From NCBI RefSeq assembly GCF_030389965.1, contig NZ_CP128399.1:1912934-1976933 (forward strand): 64,000 nucleotides of DNA. The letters run 5' to 3'. The notes beneath the pieces were generated by a model. It was not told the origin of the DNA and made no database searches. It saw only the letters and a program-made list of their open reading frames with translations. The first letter of the stretch is position 1; each line of letters opens with the position of its first letter. The stretch comes from Candidatus Chlorohelix allophototropha. GTDB taxonomy: Bacteria; Chloroflexota; Chloroflexia; Chloroheliales; Chloroheliaceae. Below are positions 17,179 through 26,054 of the stretch, in pieces. The translations under genes were made by a program, and so were the position numbers.

Positions 17179-20172
17179 TTGCAGAAATTACGACTTAGAC
17201 GAATCTCAATACTTGCATTCACCCTGCTTTGCCTACTCGAAATTACCAGAGCAGGAGACGTAACCGCTGCGTCTTATACCAATGCCATCAACGCCACTGA
17301 AAAATTTAATAACCTTTGGTCACGCAACGATATGCCCGTTGCAGCAGGGGTAGTGGGGCGTAGTTGGCTATGGGGAACTCAACCCATTAAAGTTGATTTA
17401 GAACCTTACCTTGAAGCTCCGGGTGGTTCACGGCAAGTGGTTTATTGGGACAAGAGCCGGATGGAGATAAATGACCCCAATGCCGATCCTAATAGCCCGT
17501 GGTATCTGACAAATGGTTTATTGGTGAAAGAACTGGTGAGTGGGCAAATACAAATCGGCGACAACCGCTACAATGTTTCCTCTCCTGCTCTAATTCCGGT
17601 AGCGGGCGATCCCGCAGAAGTTAATCCCACTGCTCCTACTTACGCTACCTTTACCAATTTAGCTTCTTTAAATAATGATCATCGTGCTACCCAAAATATC
17701 GGCAAGCCTGTAAATCAGTGGATAGATAAAAAGGGAAATCTAAAGGTAGATAGCTTGCTCGAAGGCTATAAGGTGGTAGCTAGTTATTATGAGCCTTTAG
17801 TGGGACACAATATCCCGGATGTATTTATTAATTATTTTAATTCGATGGGTGCTGTTTACAAAGACGGTTATTACGCATATGACCGACTTTTTGATTGGGT
17901 TTTTGCAGCCGGTTTGCCGATAACCGAGCCTTATTGGACGGTAACAAAGATTGCCGGTAAAGAACAAAATGTATTGGTTCAGCTATTTCAGCGGCGCGTT
18001 CTGACCTATAACCCGGCAAACCCTCCCGAATGGCGCGTGGAAATGGGCAATGTAGGGCAGCATTATTATACGTGGCGTTATGGGTCGCTGCCTTCACCTT
18101 CTATATTGGGTACGCAAACTAGCAGTTTTGTACGCTTTGCTGACAACTGGCAAGGCGATAAATTGGTCGAAATCGGTAACGGCGCTATTCGGCGTGAAGT
18201 GCTTTTTGGGAGTCAGGGTGGCGCAAAATCAACCAGTATTCAGAATCTTCTGACAGGTCAGGAATATTTGTCCAATCCGGGGGCTGAGTTCAAGATTACT
18301 ATGTCACACGAACTGGCTGGTGAACCGGATAATAATGTGGTACTGGATTCTGGGATGTTCCGCGCTACAGCTTTTGAATTACCGCTGCAAGGTATTACCG
18401 GGAGTGTGGCGCGAGTGCAGTTAGAAGGTGAGTTTCAAGGAGCGCTCGTAAAGGTATGGCTCAATTATCAGGCTTTATCGGCTGAGAACTTTATCAGGAA
18501 ATGGATCGAGGTCGCGCCCTTTGAAGCGCCTGATTGGGTTATTAAGCAGGTTATTCTGGAAGATTGGCAAGCAATACCCGCGCTTGAGCCGATTGCACCT
18601 GTCCAACGCTTTGAGCAGACCTTTGGGGCGGGTGAACCGAACTACGATGCCTCGATAGTCAAAAAACAGGTAAATTTAAATTCATTGTCGGAGCGTTATT
18701 TTGTAGCAAATGAGTCGAATGCTATAGCTGCTCTGGATAGCCAAAAGGAAGGCTTGTATTTCTTTGACGAGTCGTTATTTGGGGATGAGCTTTTTACCAA
18801 TAGTGGCAATTTGAAAGTCGGAAACACCGATTTTGTAGAAGCTACTAACGGCTTTAAGAGTGGCAGCAGCGTGCTTGGGGCGTGGAGCGGCAGCCTTGAG
18901 CTGGGATTTAAACGCTACAGCGAATTTTTGTACAACCATTATGCAATAGAGAAAGGCAAACGCGACCCGGTTTGGTTCAGCACTTGGTATCCGTATGAGC
19001 AGGATATAAACGAGAAACTATTGTCGGATGTGGTTGACCGCATGCAAGCGGCAGGTTTTTACGATATGTTGCATATTGATGCAGGTTGGCAATTCGGAGC
19101 GCCCCTTCAGGTTAATACCGAGCGATTCCCGAACGGGCTTGATCCGATAGTTTCTAAGCTTAAGGCAAATAATAAAACCCTTGGGTTATGGATTAATCCT
19201 TTCAGTCGCAGCTATGAAGCGCAAGAAGGCTATAACGAATTTGCCGCGCAACATCCAGAGTGGGTGGATACGCAAGACCCCAAGCAACGATTTTGCCCAC
19301 TATCAGGCGCAGGCGATTATGTTCAGGCGCGTCTGCTAGAAATTGCCCGCAATTACCCGCTTGAAGAAATATATTGGGATGGTCGGGACTGGTATATCAG
19401 TGGTTGTCAGAGTAGCGAGAGTCGCTGGCGTACTCCTGACGAAGAACATCATGCGATGCTTAAATATTATGCTTCTCTCCTAAGTGATCTAAGAGCCATT
19501 CGTCCGGATTTGCGCGTTTCGTTGTGGAGTGCGCCTGCTAATGTTCATTGGCTGAGCGTGGTTGATCAAGTGCAACTATCTGACCTCGATACTCCTCCAA
19601 TACTGGAAGCCGAACTGGCGCGCCGTCAGCAAATGTATCAGGCAACCTATCAGTATCCCTATAGCGCTATCTGGGGTGATTGGTACGGCGTAAATTATCG
19701 GCGCACTTTGATGCAGGGGTTAGGGCAGCCTTTGAACATTTTAAAGTACGCAACGGTTAGCGTTATTGGGAACGGGGCAACACAAGCGGCAGGCTCGCTT
19801 GATCTTACAAAAGTGCCCAAAGACTACCTGAGTTTTCTGAAGGAGCTATTCAACTGGCGCAAGCAATTTGCCCAATACTTTACAGTTTACCAGCATGTGC
19901 TTAACTTCCCTGACGGGGTGAATATTGATGGAGAAGCGCATATTTTGAATGGGCGCGGTTTTATTATCCTGTTCAATCCTTCGCCAAATTCTGCTCAGGT
20001 TGATTTGCCACTTTCAGAGCCAAGCCTTGAACTAAATGCCGCTACCGAGTATCTCATTAATGATTGGACAGCGCTAACTGCACCTATCCAGATGGGTAAG
20101 GTGAAACCCGGTGATACCTACATGCTCACCATTCCCGGCTATGGCTATCGGATAATCGGGGTAAATCTCTAA
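17179..20172 (+). CDS. Secreted GH36-like alpha-galactosidase with Chloroflexota-type N-terminal module
   Basis: A 997-residue exported glycoside hydrolase. A signal peptide (KLRLRRISILAFTLLCLLEI) precedes an N-terminal module of ~310 residues ending FQRRVLTYNPANPPEW and VEMGNVGQHYYTWRYG, a repeat-like module I associate with Chloroflexota surface proteins. Residues ~310-600 are a beta-supersandwich, then a TIM barrel: HIDAGWQFG, LGLWINPF, IYWDGRDW (likely nucleophile D734) and QLSDLD (likely acid/base D802), then a C-terminal beta domain. GH36 enzymes release alpha-galactosides; the exact substrate is unknown. The start is TTG with GGAG 12 nt upstream. It ends at a strong terminator. Confidence 0.8.
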   Translation: MQKLRLRRISILAFTLLCLLEITRAGDVTAASYTNAINATEKFNNLWSRNDMPVAAGVVGRSWLWGTQPIKVDLEPYLEAPGGSRQVVYWDKSRMEINDPNADPNSPWYLTNGLLVKELVSGQIQIGDNRYNVSSPALIPVAGDPAEVNPTAPTYATFTNLASLNNDHRATQNIGKPVNQWIDKKGNLKVDSLLEGYKVVASYYEPLVGHNIPDVFINYFNSMGAVYKDGYYAYDRLFDWVFAAGLPITEPYWTVTKIAGKEQNVLVQLFQRRVLTYNPANPPEWRVEMGNVGQHYYTWRYGSLPSPSILGTQTSSFVRFADNWQGDKLVEIGNGAIRREVLFGSQGGAKSTSIQNLLTGQEYLSNPGAEFKITMSHELAGEPDNNVVLDSGMFRATAFELPLQGITGSVARVQLEGEFQGALVKVWLNYQALSAENFIRKWIEVAPFEAPDWVIKQVILEDWQAIPALEPIAPVQRFEQTFGAGEPNYDASIVKKQVNLNSLSERYFVANESNAIAALDSQKEGLYFFDESLFGDELFTNSGNLKVGNTDFVEATNGFKSGSSVLGAWSGSLELGFKRYSEFLYNHYAIEKGKRDPVWFSTWYPYEQDINEKLLSDVVDRMQAAGFYDMLHIDAGWQFGAPLQVNTERFPNGLDPIVSKLKANNKTLGLWINPFSRSYEAQEGYNEFAAQHPEWVDTQDPKQRFCPLSGAGDYVQARLLEIARNYPLEEIYWDGRDWYISGCQSSESRWRTPDEEHHAMLKYYASLLSDLRAIRPDLRVSLWSAPANVHWLSVVDQVQLSDLDTPPILEAELARRQQMYQATYQYPYSAIWGDWYGVNYRRTLMQGLGQPLNILKYATVSVIGNGATQAAGSLDLTKVPKDYLSFLKELFNWRKQFAQYFTVYQHVLNFPDGVNIDGEAHILNGRGFIILFNPSPNSAQVDLPLSEPSLELNAATEYLINDWTALTAPIQMGKVKPGDTYMLTIPGYGYRIIGVNL

Positions 20173-20180
20173 AAGGAATC

Positions 20181-20218
20181 AAAAAGCCCATATCCGATTA
20201 ATAAGGATATGGGCTTTT
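20181..20218. terminator. Bidirectional intrinsic terminator
   Basis: A perfect stem AAAGCCCATATCC / GGATATGGGCTTT with a 9-nt loop, with A-run on the left and T-run on the right. It sits between the convergent glycosidase (stop 20172) and FAD oxidoreductase (stop 20222) and serves both. Confidence 0.9.
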
Positions 20219-20221
20219 GGT

Positions 20222-21511
20222 TTACAGCAGTTTGGCGATTTTCTCGCCAAGCTTGATACTATAGTTTTGACCTCGATCTTGTGGGTACACATGCGCCATA
20301 TTTGCCAGATACACATTGGGGATAGGCGTTTCGTGCGGTGGAAGCTTGGAATAATAATCCATAGTTACAATTGGTTGCGCGTAAGGTCCACCCCAAACCC
20401 AGAAGCGGTTAATCCAGCTTTCATCAAAATCTGGGTTAATGCGCTTGATTGCAGGAATGAACTCCTTGACCATTTCCTCGGCGCTTTTGGAGAAATAGGG
20501 GTGCGTATGTGGCAAGTAATTGCCCATATAAAGCAAATGTTGCCCATCGTAGTCGGAAGTTGGCATAAAGTTGGTATGCTCCACCATTGCTAAGAAGGGA
20601 TAGCCGGGATCGGTGATGCTCAACCAGTAGGCAGGCATTACCGAGCGTTTGAGCGACAATACTACAACTTGCGCCCCATAATGTTCTACCGAATTTGCCC
20701 CACCGTATTTTTCAATATAACTTTGCGGTAGGCTTGCTTCCGCCATTTTGGTAAAGACGCGGGTCGGGACTGTAGTCACTACTTTGTCGAAGATATACTC
20801 CTGTCCGCTCTCGGTAATACTCACCTTACCATCGGGCGTGGGTTTAATGGCGCTGATGTTTGCGCCGAAACGTACTTGCCCACCCGCTTTTTTAACCGCT
20901 TCCTCTAACTTGACATAAAATTTATTAAAGCCGCCCCGCATGTAGCCCAATGCAAAAGTGCGTTCATGGATACGACTCCACAACCAAGGCATGGCAATCT
21001 GATCGTACTTGTCGCCGAACTTGTTGACCAGTTGCGGTTTCCAAACCACCTCGTAACTGTTTTTGCCCATCCATTTTTGCACCCAAGCATTGGCGGTGGT
21101 TTTTGAAAGACGCTGGTAATTGCCTTCTAGCTTTAGATATAGCCCTACCACCCCCATGCGAATTCGGTCAATGAAAGGGATGGGCTTTAGGCGCAGGATA
21201 CTGACCACTCCATCCAGTCGGAAAATCTTACCATCGCGCAAAATGGCAGAATTGGGCTTTTTCCAGACCATTTCAGAGGTAAGCCCAAGCTCGTCAATCA
21301 GGCGAATAATGTCTTTGTCCGTGCCGAAGATATGATGGTAATATTTCTCAAGGTGCGCCCCGTCTTTGCCCTTTGTGGTTACAGGGAAACTGGCAGCAAG
21401 CCCGCCCGACTCTTGTCCCTTCTCGAAGATTATCACTTCATCGCCTGCTTGCGCGCGGCGCAGCGCCACCGTCAAGCCTAGCACTCCGCCACCGATAACC
21501 CCTAATTTCAT
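20222..21511 (-). CDS. FAD-dependent amine oxidase-fold oxidoreductase
   Basis: A 429-residue flavoprotein. The N-terminal GVIGGGVLGLTVALRRAQAGDEVIIFEK is the dinucleotide-binding fold with the terminal acidic residue that binds the FAD ribose; GGLAASF is the second FAD contact. The family (protoporphyrinogen oxidase/phytoene desaturase-like, also UDP-galactopyranose mutase relatives) is often found beside envelope glycan genes. YYHHIFGTDKDIIRLI matches a subgroup of uncharacterised members. The substrate is unknown. The gene stands 51 bp downstream of lgt and is probably co-transcribed with it. Confidence 0.75.
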   Translation of the reverse strand: MKLGVIGGGVLGLTVALRRAQAGDEVIIFEKGQESGGLAASFPVTTKGKDGAHLEKYYHHIFGTDKDIIRLIDELGLTSEMVWKKPNSAILRDGKIFRLDGVVSILRLKPIPFIDRIRMGVVGLYLKLEGNYQRLSKTTANAWVQKWMGKNSYEVVWKPQLVNKFGDKYDQIAMPWLWSRIHERTFALGYMRGGFNKFYVKLEEAVKKAGGQVRFGANISAIKPTPDGKVSITESGQEYIFDKVVTTVPTRVFTKMAEASLPQSYIEKYGGANSVEHYGAQVVVLSLKRSVMPAYWLSITDPGYPFLAMVEHTNFMPTSDYDGQHLLYMGNYLPHTHPYFSKSAEEMVKEFIPAIKRINPDFDESWINRFWVWGGPYAQPIVTMDYYSKLPPHETPIPNVYLANMAHVYPQDRGQNYSIKLGEKIAKLL

Positions 21512-21562
21512 CTTTCTTCCTTTTTTTGGTTCAGTATATTGTCACGACTTATTTGTTATTAT

Positions 21563-22726
21563 CTACTCTTGCTCATTACTTTCGGCGGTTTCTTTTTCCA
21601 CCCGGGTCTCATTTTCTTTGCTGTTGGGTTCTTTCATTTCAGAAGGTGTAACTCTGGCAGCTACCCGCATGCTCAAGGCTTCTGTATCGGGCGTGGGTTG
21701 GCGATGGCGATAAAACAGCCAAAAACCGCCGCCCAGAATTAATATCAACGAAACCACCTGTGCTACTCTCAAACCGCTCGGTTCGCCACCGAAGTACAGA
21801 CTGTCGGTGCGTAATCCTTCAATCAGGAAGCGTCCGATGGAATAAGCCACCATAAAGAGCAAAAGCAAATCGCCGTTACGTGGTCGCACCTTAAAACGAC
21901 GCTCAAAGGTTTTGGGTTTCATAGCGATATAGAACAGCGCTAGGAATATGGCATATACCCACAATGATTCGTATAGGAAAGTGGGATGGAAAAGAGCGTT
22001 GGAATTTAGCCCGGAAGGATTCGCGGGTGGGCAGCGTAGGTCAACTGTGCCGGGGGTTAGCCCGGTGGTGCGATAATCGCAGGGGATTTTTATGCCGAAG
22101 AAATATTTGGTTTCGCGCCCATAAGCCTCATTATTGAAGAAGTTTCCCCAACGACCGATTGCCAGTCCTGCCGCCAACCCTACCGAACCGTAATCGGCAA
22201 AGCGCCAAAAATTGAGTTTAGCGATTCGGCAATAAACCCACGCGCCGATTACACCGCCCAATATTCCGCCCTGAATCGCGATACCCCCGCGCCATACTTC
22301 CAGCCCCCCCGCTTTTAAGGGATTGCCAATGCTAAAGATACTATCTTTGAAATTATCCCAAGTGAAGGCTACATACCATAGGCGCGCTAATACTAATCCG
22401 CTTACAAGCGTTACTACCAGCAGCACCCAGATGGTATCCGAGTTGTCACCGCGCCGTTCCGCGAGAAATTGCGCTACCAACGCTGCCAGCACCACCCCGA
22501 CAGTAATAATCAGACCGTACCAGCGTAGTTGCAAACTGCCTATTTTCAATAAAACCGGGTCGTTGCCCTCTCCGGCGCGTAGCACAAAAAAAAGGACTAG
22601 CAGAAATCCATATGCTGCTAATATCCCGTAAAAGCTGAGAATAAATCTGGATAAACGGTATCCGCTTGTCTGTGCCTCTCTCATTGTTTCTACAGTTTTC
22701 CTTGTAATTAAAACATGCCGTTTCAA
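21563..22726 (-). CDS. lgt: Prolipoprotein diacylglyceryl transferase
   Basis: A 387-residue inner-membrane enzyme that transfers diacylglycerol from phosphatidylglycerol to the lipobox Cys of prolipoproteins, the first step of lipoprotein maturation. The Lgt signature is clear: GRWGNFFNNEAYG; RWYGLIITVGV and HPTFLYESLW are further family motifs. About seven membrane segments span residues 25-340. The last ~50 residues form a charged, probably disordered tail, longer than in E. coli Lgt. A substrate lipoprotein occurs in this window at 54803. The start is uncertain; Met15 is an alternative. Confidence 0.93.
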   Translation of the reverse strand: MKRHVLITRKTVETMREAQTSGYRLSRFILSFYGILAAYGFLLVLFFVLRAGEGNDPVLLKIGSLQLRWYGLIITVGVVLAALVAQFLAERRGDNSDTIWVLLVVTLVSGLVLARLWYVAFTWDNFKDSIFSIGNPLKAGGLEVWRGGIAIQGGILGGVIGAWVYCRIAKLNFWRFADYGSVGLAAGLAIGRWGNFFNNEAYGRETKYFFGIKIPCDYRTTGLTPGTVDLRCPPANPSGLNSNALFHPTFLYESLWVYAIFLALFYIAMKPKTFERRFKVRPRNGDLLLLFMVAYSIGRFLIEGLRTDSLYFGGEPSGLRVAQVVSLILILGGGFWLFYRHRQPTPDTEALSMRVAARVTPSEMKEPNSKENETRVEKETAESNEQE

Positions 22727-22762
22727 GTTTTAATACCCGCGAAATGATACCATGTTTGCGCT

Positions 22763-24508
22763 TTACCCGCAGCGTTTACTTTTATCCTTGTCTTTTGGTT
22801 CGTAGATGGTGGCGCGATCAGGGCAGGTTTGGTCGTAATTTTCCAGAATCGCGCTTGCCAATGCCGGAGATAGATAAATATCCTGCAATTGTCCGCCTTC
22901 GCTAACCCGTTTCTGGATACTCTCTCGCAGCACAATAATCGAGAATTTGCGCTCCCGCACCATTTGTACCAACTGGGATTCGTCCCAACGCCCGTAGAAA
23001 GTGGCATGGGTTTGAGTGAAGGTATCGGTGGTGAAAATGCGCTTTCCGGTAGGCATCACCAACGAAACATCATCACTGTAGATTAATGCGCCAGTATCGT
23101 TGGTAATAAATTGCACTACCCGGCTATAACCGTTAATTTGGTCGGGTTGGGGGACACGATATTGCAAGCCGAGCCATTCCGGGTCACTGAAACGGTCGTG
23201 CAGGAAGGTCAGGCTAGCGCGTGTAGGCGCAATTGAACCCAATACCGGGAAATCGGCAGGCTTGATCCGCCCTTCCGCTACAAACATTGCCAGCGCTTGT
23301 ACTGCCAGTAGCAAGAGCGCTAACGGGTAAATCCAGCGATATATTTGCTTTGTGTCACTTTGCCACCATTCGCGCAGACGTGATAGGCTCAAGCCGACTC
23401 CTATACTCATCGCGGCGGCGAATTCAAGCAAGTGATTATGATTGCCGCCATACGTCCCTGCCGAGAACGTAACTAATAGCGTTGTAGCGGCATATCCCAA
23501 AAGCAAGGTAGCCGGGTTTTGCGCCAGCGTTGGAAAAGGATTGCGCCGTTTGAGCAGGCGTGGCAATATTTCTACTAGATAGAGTGTGGCAAAAAACAAA
23601 GCTACCACCAAATATATTTGATAATTCAGGGTAAAAGCAGAAGCGAATTTCCAGTAATTGCTGAAGCTCCACGGCAATTCGTGTACGGTGACAATGTGCC
23701 ACCAGAACCCGCCGTTGCTCAGTAGATTCATTAGCCACATCGGCGCGAAACCGAGCAGTAGGTACAGCCCTAAAAACTTCAGTGCGGAGAGCGGTCGCTT
23801 TATCAGAGCGAAACACAGTACCGCAGCGGCGGCAGCGAAAGCGGTTTGCTTGGTCTGTACCGACATAGCTGCCATTAGCGCCGACAAATATAACCAGCCG
23901 TCTGTGCCTAGAAAGCGAAAAGCTCTTTGCCCCAAGTCCCACTTTGCCGCAAACCAAATTGCCAACAAATTAAAAAATACTGCGGTAATATCTGGTTTGA
24001 CCGCGCCTCCCCAGAAAGCCACCAACCCCAAACTGCCCCAACTTGCCGCCGCTATAATTGCGCCACTAAATGAGGGCTTTGTACGAGTTTTGCCGTATAA
24101 AAGCACCAGCCTGAAAATTATTAGGGCGCTACCAAGCGTAGCGATAAACGAAATAAGTCTGCCCGGTTTGAAACTGCCGGGCATTATCTCCAGAAAAGGT
24201 AGATTCAGCCAATAATAGAGTGGTGTGTAAGGCGCAGAAATAAAAATCTCGCGTGAGGGCGGCGCGAATATATCCACACCTTTCGCCATCATTCCGACTT
24301 CCGATACAATCATCCCTTCTGATTCGTCCACTTGAAAAGGATAATTGAAAATTTGCCACATGATATTGAATGAGAAGATTATTTTAGCTAGAAGCAACCC
24401 GCCGAGTAGCAAAAACAGGGCTAAAACCAGCCAATCTGAGGCGGTAACGGGCAGTTTCAGCCCTGCTTTTACCGCTGGCTTTTCAAGATTCTTGCGAGAT
24501 GTTTGCAT
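22763..24508 (-). CDS. Polytopic GT-C-like (family 39-type) membrane protein
   Basis: A 581-residue protein with about 11 membrane segments in the first 430 residues. The first extracytoplasmic loop contains the acidic motif FNYPFQVDESEGMIVSEVG and then SAPYTPLYYWLNLPFLE, the arrangement seen in dolichyl/polyprenyl-phosphate mannosyltransferase-like GT-C enzymes. VKPDITAVFFNLLAIW and QTKQTAFAAAAA are similar to many uncharacterised relatives. The C-terminal ~140 residues are soluble. Likely role: adding a sugar from a lipid carrier to an extracytoplasmic acceptor (inference). It lies 36 bp upstream of lgt. Confidence 0.65.
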   Translation of the reverse strand: MQTSRKNLEKPAVKAGLKLPVTASDWLVLALFLLLGGLLLAKIIFSFNIMWQIFNYPFQVDESEGMIVSEVGMMAKGVDIFAPPSREIFISAPYTPLYYWLNLPFLEIMPGSFKPGRLISFIATLGSALIIFRLVLLYGKTRTKPSFSGAIIAAASWGSLGLVAFWGGAVKPDITAVFFNLLAIWFAAKWDLGQRAFRFLGTDGWLYLSALMAAMSVQTKQTAFAAAAAVLCFALIKRPLSALKFLGLYLLLGFAPMWLMNLLSNGGFWWHIVTVHELPWSFSNYWKFASAFTLNYQIYLVVALFFATLYLVEILPRLLKRRNPFPTLAQNPATLLLGYAATTLLVTFSAGTYGGNHNHLLEFAAAMSIGVGLSLSRLREWWQSDTKQIYRWIYPLALLLLAVQALAMFVAEGRIKPADFPVLGSIAPTRASLTFLHDRFSDPEWLGLQYRVPQPDQINGYSRVVQFITNDTGALIYSDDVSLVMPTGKRIFTTDTFTQTHATFYGRWDESQLVQMVRERKFSIIVLRESIQKRVSEGGQLQDIYLSPALASAILENYDQTCPDRATIYEPKDKDKSKRCG

Positions 24509-24646
24509 AGCGCAATTTTAGCAGAAACCGCCGCTTGTACCAAACTTGTATTGATACTCGCGTTAGTATTCGCATTGATAATACTGCTCTACTGAAATAT
24601 AATTTGCCCGTTACGATTGGCACTTTTAACTGAAACTGAAATATAC

Positions 24647-25021
24647 ATGGATTTATTATTGGTCGGGGCGGGCGGTTTTCTGGGCGCAAACGCACGTTAT
24701 ATCCTTTCCAGCTATGCTGCTCGCCGCCTCGGTACCGCTTTTCCTTATGGCACATTCTTCATCAATATTACAGGTAGCTTTATTCTTGCGCTTTTTTCGG
24801 CGTTGGCTTCGCGTTCGATATTAGCGGGGGTAGAGTATCGCTGGTTGGTGGCAGTGGGCTTTTGCGGGGGCTACACTACTTTTTCTACCTACACTTTTGA
24901 GACTCTGACCATGTTGCGGGAAAGAAATCTCAGGGCTGCTCTGTTGTTTTATTTGATCGGCAGCTTTATAGCCGGATTACTAAGCGCGCTTGTCGGGTTT
25001 TGGTTGGGGAATGTTTTTTAA
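24647..25021 (+). CDS. crcB: Fluoride ion channel Fluc/CrcB, first copy
   Basis: A 124-residue four-helix membrane protein. GGFLGANARYIL, GTFFINITGSFILALF and GFCGGYTTFSTYTFE are the canonical Fluc motifs (the Na+ site, the conserved Asn facing the pore and the phenylalanine box). Fluc channels export toxic fluoride as dual-topology dimers. The frame is open from TTG 24617, but ATG 24647 starts the first helix properly. A second copy follows after 20 bp, so the pair may form a heterodimer as in Bacillus-type crcB pairs. Confidence 0.93.
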   Translation: MDLLLVGAGGFLGANARYILSSYAARRLGTAFPYGTFFINITGSFILALFSALASRSILAGVEYRWLVAVGFCGGYTTFSTYTFETLTMLRERNLRAALLFYLIGSFIAGLLSALVGFWLGNVF

Positions 25022-25041
25022 GAAACGGGTGAATAAATAAA

Positions 25042-25497
25042 TTGCGCAATTATTTGTTGGTAGGCATAGGCGGCGCGTGCGGTGCGATGGTACGCTACAC
25101 CATGAACGGTTGGTTAAAGGGTGTAGTGGGTAATTTCCCGCTCGATACTTTTCTAATAAATTTATCTGGTAGTTTTATGCTTGGTTTGTTTCTAACTCTC
25201 TTAACCCGGCGCAATAGTGCGCAGGTGGAATTGCGGTTGTTGGTTGGTACGGGCTTTATCGGGGCGTACACCACCTTTTCCAGCTTTACCAACGAAGTGC
25301 TAACCTTGCTTCGCAGTGAAAATTGGCTACTCGGTTTGAGCTATTCGCTTGCCAGCCTTGTGGGCGGAATGTTGTGTGTTTGGGCGGGCTACCTAGGTGC
25401 AGTTATGCTGGAGGGTGGTTTGAAGAAAACAAAAGCAACAACCCATGAAATTAAACTCGCTGATGAGGCACAGCCCATTTCCGAAGGCAAGAAATGA
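25042..25497 (+). CDS. crcB: Fluoride ion channel Fluc/CrcB, second copy
   Basis: A 151-residue paralogue of the preceding gene, starting at TTG. IGGACGAMVRYTM, DTFLINLSGSFMLGLF and GFIGAYTTFSSFTNE give the same motif set with small differences (GGYTTFS is GAYTTFS here). A charged cytosolic tail of ~30 residues is present only in this copy. Tandem non-identical Fluc genes usually make an obligate or preferred heterodimer with opposite subunit orientations. No fluoride riboswitch was recognised upstream of the pair. Confidence 0.93.
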   Translation: MRNYLLVGIGGACGAMVRYTMNGWLKGVVGNFPLDTFLINLSGSFMLGLFLTLLTRRNSAQVELRLLVGTGFIGAYTTFSSFTNEVLTLLRSENWLLGLSYSLASLVGGMLCVWAGYLGAVMLEGGLKKTKATTHEIKLADEAQPISEGKK

Positions 25498-25513
25498 GCC
25501 AAAAACCTCTACG

Positions 25514-26035
25514 CTAGCTTTCAAGGCTGGATAGTTGAATTGCGCCGGACAATTGCGGTTGCCAATCCAGCGCACGGAAACGGGTAAGGGTAGCCTTTAA
25601 CTTTTCTAGTGTTTCAGGTTCAAATTCGGCGGAGCGACGCACCTTTAAATCCATGTACATTGCTACGCGCTCATCAACCGAGGCTACCCGCTTTCTGGTC
25701 AAATTTACGATGTGGTGGATAAAGTGTAAGCGTTTGCGATCATAATTTACCAACCCGGTATGCAACGCTACATGCTCTCCCACTCTTAGCTCGCTCAGGT
25801 AGCTGATAACTTGCTTGAGCGCAAAAAATCCCCGTTCACCTGAAACGATCATATCCTCCGATATTCCCACAAGTTTGAAAAATGGTTTGATGCCCATATT
25901 ACCCACTCCGGTATAGTACATCACATTCATGTGACCGTTGGAGTCGATAAAATTTTCAGGAATAATCAACTCATGGGTGCGCGGTAAATTTAGCGCAACT
26001 TCGTAAAGCGCAATCGGGTCGGCAGTCGGCATCAT
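25514..26035 (-). CDS. Hotdog-fold acyl-CoA thioesterase-like protein
   Basis: A 173-residue protein of the 4HBT/thioesterase superfamily. The motif IDSNGHMNVMYYTGVGNMG is the classic DxxGHMNNxxY-like active site (D in place of the usual catalytic Asp, followed by GHMN). GFFALKQVISYLSELRVGEHV and RKRLHFIHHIVN are typical strands of the hotdog sheet. Members hydrolyse acyl-CoA thioesters in the cytosol; the acyl group is unknown. It lies 19 bp downstream of the MFS transporter and is probably co-transcribed with it. Confidence 0.8.
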   Translation of the reverse strand: MMPTADPIALYEVALNLPRTHELIIPENFIDSNGHMNVMYYTGVGNMGIKPFFKLVGISEDMIVSGERGFFALKQVISYLSELRVGEHVALHTGLVNYDRKRLHFIHHIVNLTRKRVASVDERVAMYMDLKVRRSAEFEPETLEKLKATLTRFRALDWQPQLSGAIQLSSLES

Positions 26036-26054
26036 TCTTGGAATTTCTCCTCCA

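Noticed and set aside
24509-24646. Possible fluoride riboswitch before the crcB pair
   Set aside because: I could not find the conserved crcB-motif core in this short AT-rich space.
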